DNA from: Zygaena filipendulae
Lineage: Eukaryota; Arthropoda; Insecta; Lepidoptera; Zygaenidae
Reading direction: 5' to 3'
Length of the DNA stretch: 64,000 bases
NCBI GenBank assembly: GCA_907165275.2
Contig: OU015661.1
Location: 7,757,501-7,821,500, forward strand
Both the position numbers and the translations under genes were made by a program. The notes under the pieces were generated by a model, which did not search any database, was not told where the DNA came from, and was given only the letters and a program-made list of their open reading frames with translations. Shown here piece after piece: positions 56,308 through 64,000 of the stretch. Positions within the stretch are counted from its first letter, which is position 1. Every line of letters starts with the position of its first letter.

Positions 56308-57380
56308 GCGGTAATAGAACGTGGATAGAACGTCGAATCGCGTTGCTTCGAACGATTTGCTTCACACAAACGGATACCCCCCGGCTATCATGTACCTACA
56401 CCCGTTCTTAGTTTTGTATGAGGTCATACAAAACTCTCTTGTATTACGACACTCTCTGATTACGTTTAGTTCGTAATTCTATATCTATCTCTATATTAGG
56501 GAATATACCCATACTAATACATGATCTATTTTTTACAATTTATGACCCTTCCCCCCATTTGTGACCACCCGTAGTTGCCAAAACCCTCTCTCCCCCCTAC
56601 TCGATATATAGTAAAATTCATAAATATCTATGGTTTATTGCAAACAGAAAGTTGAAAAAAAATAATTTGGCTCATATATTTTGACTAAAAAAATTATCAT
56701 AATATTTGAATATAGGTACCTCGAGAAACAGCAAGATCTCTCTAGAGGACAAAGCGTGGTATTTTCAAGACCCCCTCCCCCATGGGTCACGTAGTATGGG
56801 TATGTTCCCTTATGTGTATGTAACGCTGTATGTTTATTCTCTTTATTATAACTTCGTTATAGAAAGGTGAATTAATTCCATGCAGCATGGCCAATGAAAC
56901 CGGAAACGAACGTTGATCGTTCAGTGGGTTCAACTATGTATGCGAGTCATACTATTTTTGACACATCCTGACGTACAAATGCGTTACGTTTGTAATCAGA
57001 CTGTTAGGTCTCTTTTGCTTTTTATATATTAGTGTAAATTTTTCATTGGGTTTTAAAATGTACTATTAATTGTATTGCTTTGTTATTGTAAGTCCGTATT
57101 GAACAAGTTTTAACGAATTTATTTTCACTGTCATCGTATTTCTATCATATAATTGCAATCCTAAATTTCAATGAATTAATTGTTTATTAGTGATGATTCA
57201 TTTATAATTTATCCAATATCTAAATGCATACAGCAACACATAATTATCCAGTTCTATTCTCACCACTATTCTTTAATTTTGGCCTTCATTGAATTACGAT
57301 GTAAGAATCTACTTTAATCTTCTAAACAAACTTTTACCGATGAAAAACTTTTGTGCAAATTGGTGTGGGTTTTGTATGAT
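56308..57380 (+). other. Probable nanos 3' UTR
   Basis: About 1.07 kb from the stop to the first AATAAA in AT-rich context. ATTGTA occurs twice near 57070-57095 (in GTATTGCTTTGTTATTGTAA), faintly like a Pumilio-type site. The extent is inferred. Confidence 0.4.
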
Positions 57381-57386
57381 AATAAA
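57381..57386 (+). terminator. Candidate nanos polyadenylation signal AATAAA
   Basis: AATAAATAATAAAAAA at 57381, followed within 50 bases by T/G-rich sequence. Confidence 0.45.
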
Positions 57387-57639
57387 TAATAAAAAATTGG
57401 CATTATACAAGATGTTTTAATGAAATTCATGTTTGGTATCATATTGAAATTAATCCTTTTTTCTTTATGTTTTTGTAGCCTCACAGTGGCGTAGCGTCTT
57501 GTAGGGGTCTTGTATCACAATTAGTTAGGGATAGTATCTATTATATATTATTATCTGTGGCTAGGGGGCCCAAATGAAGGGTAAGGATTTCTCACAAAAG
57601 AAACAAAAATGCTTGCATTTAATTAAAATAATTATTGAT

Positions 57640-57835
57640 TATAGATTTCACCCGCGATAATTTCGAAGTTCCTGCGGAATTGTTCCATACAAACTTTGCA
57701 ACCCCTTTTCATCCCCTTAAGGGTTTAATTTTCAAAAATCCTGTCTTATCGGATTACGTCATACAAATAACACACCCTGCAAGTTCCAGGTCTCTACGAT
57801 CAGCGGTTTAGGCTGCGCTTAGAGATAAATTTCAT
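57640..57835 (-). mobile_element. Helitron-like element (short subfamily), ends lost
   Basis: TTTCACCCGCGATAATTTCG, ACTTTGCAACCCCTTTTCAT, then AAAATCCTGTCTTATCGG; the complement of the 10410-10639 body. Confidence 0.6.
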
Positions 57836-57849
57836 TGATATATTTTCTA

Positions 57850-60800
57850 TATTTGAGGGAGAACGCGATTAGCTCAGGGTGGGCGGGATACTAATCTCTT
57901 CGGACGAGGCGCTTTGCATAATTGTGATAGAACTTCACTTACAGGTCTGGACCACCGAGCTTCGCTCGTAGCACCATTTGTTGTTAAGTAGAAAGCGGCA
58001 CTCATTTTTCATTGCCTATAAAAATACGAATAAAAACACCGAACCGAGGAAATTCCGAGATAAAAAGTACGTAAGTAAAGTATGTTCTTTTCTATACCGT
58101 GAACGTGTACGCAAAATTTCATGATTTTCGGTTGAGTTGTTATGCAGCAATCTCTGTAATTAGTGCGGGTGAAACAGCGTGGAACAGCAACTCAACGATA
58201 AAAGTAACAAATACTGACATTGGCGATTCTTCGACACCGATGACCACAGCATAGATTTTGCTTCCGCTTCTGACGACCAGCAATAACATGGACTTGCACT
58301 AAAATGGTTCAACATGTCAAGCGCGGATCCACCCTCCCATGTGGGCACGGTGGGCATACTCACATCACATACCTTGAGGTCGGTAGGCTACTGTTTATAT
58401 CCTAAGATTGTCTTCTGAGGTAGGTACTAGGTAGGTAGGTACTAGACTTATATGTCAGTTGGATATTTTTTTGCCTAATTTAAATTTCCTTTATTTCTTG
58501 GATCGCCGTGACCACAACCTATTTTGAGGGCTAGATCCGCGCCTGAGCCGCCTGACATGTAGGTATAGGTAGGTACCTATTATAATATCACACATACATC
58601 ATCACACAACGCAACATTATATACGAGTAGTATCCTAACCATACGTTTGTCACTGATATTGATCACCGGGCCTCAAAACATCTCTTAAGTTCTATTGTAA
58701 CCTTACATTGAAATTTCTTAGATTTAACTTAGACTTAACGAAAATAGATAAATAGATACGTATGCATATTTGGCAGTGAATAAGCAACATATTTTGTAAT
58801 TGTAAATAAAAATAAATGAAATAACTAACAAATAGAGGTATTTATTGATAAAAAAGTGAAGAAAAAAGTAATAAAAAAAACAATACTATGAAGATTTTAC
58901 GTTTATTGATTGAAATAAGTTTCTTAAAATAAATATACAAAATAATGTAAAATTTGTTTGGTGTCCACATTTCATCAAAATAATATTTAAATAAAAAGTA
59001 ACTACATGTACTTATGAATGTATTTAAATAAAAAAAACTCTTCATGTATTTGAGATTCAACAAGAAAATGACGAAAAATATATTATATGCAATAAAAATA
59101 CGATTAAATACAATACAATCTTAACACGCGGAATTTTTTAGGAATGTAAAAACTTTTTACGTAATATAAGTATAATTAAAGGTAATGAAGAAAAACAATT
59201 TTAAATATAATTTATCGATGTAAAAGTTGCATTTAAAATTTAGACTATATCTATACCTACATTCGGTAAAGGGGTAAGTCGAAAGAGTATAAAAGTATCC
59301 ATGATAATGCACAATTTTTCTTAAAGTCCACAAGATTTCGAGAAACAGATATTACGATACACGCCTAATGCTTATCATGAGATGTACATATGGTCATCGT
59401 GAGGCTTAAGGATAAGTTATAGCCTCGTTTTAAAACAAAGCAGCAAACTTTTCCATCAGTTATTAAACTTGTTAATAAATAAAATACATAGTTTAACGTG
59501 CTCGCAGTTTAGTACCCCCCCTCCGAAAAACTTTTTTTTTTGCTACACGGACGTCAAAAACTTATACAAACAATTGTCTTGGACTGTTGACAACATTCGC
59601 GAGATCCGCACGGATGAGCCCAATGACGAGCTTCATCTTCATCATTTACTGTGGTGTTATTTTAAGCTGACATCTAAATCTCGACCTTTAAGATTTTGGT
59701 ACGAAATTCTCGGTTTAAGCTTAAAATAACATTGATACATGAGATTGTGGTGTTAACCAAAAAAAAAATACTTTTATAGTGATAATAAAGCTCAAGTTAA
59801 ACTCCACAAGAGGGCAAATTCTACACACGCTAAACGCATGATTTCCCCACATACACCCAGTCGCGATGTCCGATTGGTTTCACGTCATGATGCGATATAT
59901 GACGAGATCTTTACTCGTACACAAGCAGTGAAGTTTTGTGTATGGAATTAGCAGAATCGACCCCCAGGTTCCAACCATCCCTAGGTGAAAGCGATATTCA
60001 CATTACACACGATGTCCATGATATTTCCTAAAGGAGCAATCAACACAATATCAATACGCTTTAGATACAGTTAAAAAGAGAACATGGAACTCGCACTCCA
60101 TTCCATTTGCTAATGAAAATGTTCCAACACCGTAACTACTTTTTAAGAGGCTAATTAAAAACATATGGTTCTGAAATCGTGACTAAAGCCAAAACACGAT
60201 AACCATATTTTTTTGACCGCTGTTTAAAATTACTGAGGCATTTAGGAACCAATTTTTTTTAAGTAGCATTATTATAACCTCATATCGCGGCTGGATTGTA
60301 TTAAGAGCGATTTCCATAGTTCTCTTCGTCCATTGATTACATATTCTAAAATCTTTGGCTTAGAAGCGTTTTGTAAAAAAAAAATACGTATCGCTTCGAG
60401 CATTTAAAGAGAAATAAATTTATTCGTAGTCTTTCTATAGTTAAAATAAAATTTGGCAACCCTAGATCACAGAAGCTAAATATTTTGTAGTCATATTATC
60501 TCATAGTCATTCGAATCCGAGGTAGCAGTTTATCAAATCTTTTAACACTAACTGCCGCCCGCGGTTTCGCTTGCATGAATTTCGGCATTGAATCCGGAAC
60601 TCCCGGGATACAAATTAAAACTACGATTATAATTATTAACTTTAACTCTAGATTTCGATTAGACATTTTTTTAACAGTAACGTCAGTAGTTCCACATATT
60701 AACCCCTTACATACAAATAAACAAATTTTACCTCTTTATAATATTAGTATAGAAAACGGTCATGGTCGTCACTATAAAATGTATGAGTTTCCTTTAAACG

Positions 60801-61346
60801 ATTATATACCAAGGTATAATTAATTTAAGCTTCAATATTTCTACTACCCAAATCGCGCTGATTTTCATGAAGGCAGGCAACTGTAGACTGACAGAATAGT
60901 TCCTCCTTACAGCACAAAAATAAATATTTTTTTCCCAACTTTATGTCAATAATTTTCTAATTGTTATAATTTTAACAACTTACATACCTATAATTATGAT
61001 CAATACAGTAAGTAGTACACGAGTTAAATATCATTTTATCACAATATTCGTATACGGCCGACCAATGTTACGGATGTATCGGCCGTTTGATACATAATAA
61101 TTCGTATTTTCTAATGGATAGTCTATATTCTTTTCGTTAGGTACTTAAAAACAATGCAAGCAAGCGTTTATTATGACATTTCTGTAGGCTATACTAAAAA
61201 ATACGGCAGCCTTTGGCCCAGGGCTGATTATTCAATCGATAAACAGTCAAAATTGCTTATTCGTGTGATAGATAATACAAAACTTGTTTGGTTGTTTAAT
61301 TTTAATTTAACCTCTGGTTAGCCTTCGTCTGATGATTTATTAAAAA
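57850..61346. other. Intergenic region between nanos and ACAP2
   Basis: Contains a Helitron-like scrap at 58030-58190, GACCACCGAGCTTCGCTCG near 57951, very AT-rich DNA at 58800-59230, and an 86-codon plus frame at 59469-59729 with mixed composition but no family match. Another Helitron scrap lies at 60550-60620 (GCCCGCGGTTTCGCTTGCAT). No gene is supported. Confidence 0.4.
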
Positions 61347-61552
61347 CTAGCTATCCCCCGCGGTTTCACCCGCGGTAATTTCGGAGTTTCCGCGGATATT
61401 CCAGAATAAAATATAGATATAATAAACCTTCCTCATGAATCACTCTATCTATTGGTGAAAACCGCATGAAAATCCTTTGCATAGTTTTACAGATCTAAGC
61501 ATACATAGAGACAGACAGACGGGAAGCGACTTTGTTTTATACTATGTAGCGA
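61347..61552 (-). mobile_element. Non-autonomous Helitron-like element
   Basis: A|CTAGCTATCCCCCGCGGTTT on the plus strand, i.e. CTAG|T on the minus strand; right end GTAGCGA|T. CCGCGGTTTCACCCGCGG is the terminal hairpin. AGACAGACAGAC at 61510. Confidence 0.72.
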
Positions 61553-61759
61553 TTAGCTCCTTGGTTGTATCTACACGTTTTTATTTTTATCTGTAACACA
61601 CCAGCCATACTTAGAGGCGCCGCTTTCCAACAATGTTTTGTACTAATAAATCACTCGTTATGTGCAATTTTTTGACTGAACACAAATGTGTGAGAGTTAT
61701 TTTGTTGTCAATTAAACATTTTTTCCAAGAGATGGCGCCACCGGCCGTGCCTAAGTCTT

Positions 61760-61765
61760 TTTATT
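61760..61765 (-). terminator. Candidate ACAP2 polyadenylation signal
   Basis: TTTATT on plus reads AATAAA on minus, about 155 bases beyond the proposed ACAP2 stop. Confidence 0.5.
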
Positions 61766-61918
61766 AGATCATTCCAAATAGGAACTTTTCTTGCGACAAA
61801 GTAAATGTAAAGTTAGCTTCAGTCGTATATAATATAGTAGGTATGTATATAATAGAGTAGTGGCCCCGCGTGTCGACCCTCACCACGGCCACCGGCGCCG
61901 AGCGATCGCCGCGCTTCG

Positions 61919-63953
61919 TCATTCGCTCGACTGCTCGCCTGCACGACAGATGACAGATCACACGCATAAGTTTATGGCGGGCATCAAATTATGACTTAAT
62001 ATGTAACATATTAAATATTGTATGTCAACGATAGATTGTAACTTTAGATTGTGTGTGTATGCGTGTGCGCGCGCGCGCGCGTGTTTGTGTGTGTGTGTGC
62101 GTGTGCGTGTGCGTGCAGCGCACGTGCATGCGAGCACACGTGCATGCGTGCACACGTGCATGCGTGCGTGCGTGGGCATGCATTTGTGTGTGTATGTGTA
62201 TGTGTGTACGCGCGCGTGCACGCGTGTTATTGCGCGTGCGTGCGTGTGTGTTTGTGCGCGTGCGTACGTGTGTGATTGCCGCAGACAGTGCATGTGTGTG
62301 TGTGTGCGTGTGCGTGTGTGTGCGCGCATGCGTGGGTGTGTGTTTGTGGGTGCGTGCATGGGCGTGTGAGTGACGCAGCCAGGGCATGTAAGTGTCTGTG
62401 CTTGTGCGTAGGTGTGTCGCAGTACCGCTGCGAGTATGTGTGCGTGCTGCATGCGTGCGCGCGCGTACCCTCGTTGTTGTTGTGCCGGGCGCGCACGAGC
62501 CGCTCGGGGTGCGAGTGCGCCAGCTGCGTGTAGTCGCGGAACACTTCGTTGTACGTGTCGTCATTGGACGACATTTCGCTCTCGCGCATCTCCTCGTTGA
62601 GCTTCGTCAGCCTCAGCCTGCACACACACAGATACACTGCATACACATAGCGTCATACACACTAAAAGGACACCCGATTCGGCTTTTTTCATGTCTCGAC
62701 ATAGTCATCTTTGGGAATCGTACTTAATGAATCAAGAAAAAAAAAACATTTTTTGTTTCCGGCATAATTTTAATAATAATAATATAGTACTTTTAAAAAT
62801 ATTATACAACCAGCTGTTTCTCGCGGTTTCACCCGCGTTAATTTGAGTCCCCGCGGTTATTTCGGGATAAAAAGTAATCATATACATAAGTAGGTATGTC
62901 CTTCTCTGCAACCTGATGACGTGTGTATACAAAGTTTCATAATGATCGTTTACTCAACCGATCATCATGAAACTTTGAAAATTAAGACATGAAAGCATAA
63001 CAAACCAACAAATAAACTCCCATTAGTAAGGATGATTACCTTCCGTTCGTTAACAAAACGGAGAAAAAACTAGATTGTGGTTGAATTTTATTACTTCGAA
63101 GCGTTACCCCTTGGCCACAGTGTCGGCGGCGGCGGCGGCGGCGGCAAAAACAAATGGTAGACAACATAAGAAATAGGCCACAGCTCGCGCCGCTAATAGC
63201 TGTGGCCTCCTTCTTATGTTGTGTACCATTTGTTTTTGCCGCCGTAAGCGACAGTAGCGCGGTGTTTACTAACAGAGTGACGATGTCGGCGTTGGCGTTG
63301 TTGACGGCGATGTCGAGCGGCGTCCGGCCCGCGCCGTCGGCGATGGCCTGGTCGGCGCGGTACCGCAGCAGCAGGCAAACCTGAACCAAACGACCATTCT
63401 TATCACCTAATCACATAAACGTTGCGACATTATAGCACGCAGGCGATTCTTCTCTCCGCAGGATTTTAAATGTGTTTCAGTAGTATTAGCAGTGGACTGC
63501 AATTCTGTATTGTGATGTGTATCTTTTATTCCCCGTCTATAATATGAAAATGTATAACATTATATTATTTACAAATATTATACATTTTCATTTTCGTATA
63601 ATAATATGTATATTTATTCTAAAACAAAACATACGCATTGGTCAACACATATAATAATATTCTTCCAAAAAATAAATAAATAAATGAAATAAAATTACGT
63701 GTTACAATTTAAATATAGCCAAAAAAATTAAGTAAAGTAGCCATATGTGGCAACAAAAGGCTAAAAAGCCTTCTCTTTCAGACAACCTATCGAAAGAAAA
63801 GAGTTAGGTGTTTAATTATTACGCCAGAAATATTCACACCTGTGCCGTGTGTCCAGCTTCCGTTGCGAGATGCAGAGGGGTCTTCCCGTCCTCGTCTTGC
63901 AAATTCAGCTTACTGCCGTTCAGTAACAGGAACGAGCAGGCCATTACGGAGCC
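61919..63953 (-). CDS. ACAP2: ACAP2-type Arf-GAP, C-terminal four exons (partial)
   Basis: ACAP proteins (centaurin-beta; CenB1A in Drosophila) are Arf6 GTPase-activating proteins with BAR, PH, Arf-GAP and ankyrin domains that act in endocytic recycling. Exons on the minus strand are 63953-63840, 63380-63274, 62617-62469 and 61938-61919. The first two give ankyrin repeats ([11 protein letters not shown], then G-R-T-P-L-D-I-A). The third joins at a GTTAGT donor to make [18 protein letters not shown], diagnostic of ACAP2, then Y-N-E-V-F-R-D-Y. The last exon is short (ends G-E-Q-S-S-E-stop) and less certain; the intron before it is a GT/GC microsatellite. BAR, PH and GAP parts lie right of the window. 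Confidence 0.92.
62048..62420. repeat. Alternating GT/GC microsatellite
   Basis: About 370 bases of nearly pure purine-pyrimidine alternation, with GCGCGCGCGCGCG, GTGTGTGTG and repeated CACGTGCATGCG words. It fills the last ACAP2 intron. All the long open frames reported on both strands here are artefacts of the repeat. Confidence 0.9.
62810..63032 (-). mobile_element. Helitron-like element in ACAP2 intron
   Basis: CCAGCTGTTTCTCGCGGTTT on the left (CTAG mutated to CCAG) and CATTAGTAAGGA|T on the right. CGCGGTTTCACCCGCG is the terminal hairpin. Confidence 0.7.
63122..63145. repeat. (CGG)n microsatellite
   Basis: About eight tandem CGG units in an ACAP2 intron, overlapping the left arm of the hairpin at 63140. 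Confidence 0.85.
63140..63243. repeat. 46-bp long hairpin beside ACAP2 splice donor
   Basis: 63140-63185 (GGCGGCAAAAACAAATGG ... GGCCACAGCT) pairs with 63198-63243 with three mismatches and a 12-base loop (CGCGCCGCTAAT). It begins 31 bases after the donor at 63273 in the sense of transcription, so the intron RNA would fold into it. Likely a small foldback insertion. Confidence 0.85.
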
Positions 63954-64000
63954 CTATAATAAAATAAAATATGCAAACAGATCACGAAATCACGGGGCAA

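Noticed and set aside
61764..61967. 67-codon minus-strand frame at the ACAP2 end
   Set aside because: It overlaps the proposed last exon and 3' UTR in the wrong frame.
62025..62646. Several long overlapping frames on both strands (up to 179 codons)
   Set aside because: They are translations of the GT/GC microsatellite; only 62469-62617 on the minus strand is a real exon.

Overview
The window is nuclear DNA of an insect, most likely a moth or butterfly. It is AT-rich, its genes are split into short exons by repeat-filled introns, the string TAGGTAGGTACCTA and variants recur throughout, and intergenic DNA is packed with small non-autonomous transposons, tRNA-derived SINEs and decayed LINEs of lepidopteran character. 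No bacterial or viral gene organisation is seen.

Six host genes can be supported by reading exons and splice sites. From left to right: (1) the first coding exon of the pre-rRNA processing factor ESF1 (minus, 1569-2022; the rest lies off the left edge); (2) TRIAP1/Mdm35, two exons (plus, 4630-5532); (3) transcription elongation factor SPT4, four exons and complete (minus, 7951-9350), convergent with TRIAP1; (4) a 92-residue secreted six-cysteine peptide of unrecognised family, three exons (plus, 34101-47818), with a TATA promoter and a 12.8 kb first intron full of transposons; (5) a nanos gene, seven exons and 305 residues (plus, 53000-56307), with both CCHC fingers intact; (6) the 3' end of an ACAP2-type Arf-GAP (minus, 61919-63953, continuing off the right edge), convergent with nanos.

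From about 9.8 to 33 kb I find no host coding gene. This stretch holds a THAP-domain transposon relic (9.8-12.1 kb), a Harbinger-like MITE, nested inverted repeats, a restriction-like-endonuclease fragment of a non-LTR element (22.7-23.5 kb), decayed LINE tails (24.4 and 32.1 kb), SINEs, and one CpG-rich segment (26.9-27.3 kb) that could be a promoter or untranslated exon.

The commonest repeat is a family of 190-460 bp elements. Eight well-preserved copies each start with TC after a host A, end with CTAG before a host T, and carry a GC-rich hairpin about 8 bases before the end. Those are Helitron hallmarks, and I read the family as non-autonomous Helitrons. Other well-bounded elements are a 420 bp solo LTR with a 4-bp target duplication, two hAT-like MITEs with 8-bp duplications, a mariner-like MITE, and a 3.6 kb TA-flanked element with a relic zinc finger inside the secreted-peptide gene's first intron. 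The main candidates for something new are the secreted peptide, the multi-subfamily Helitron set, the inverted 15-mer arrays at 2.2/3.2 kb, and a 46-bp hairpin just downstream of an ACAP2 splice donor.
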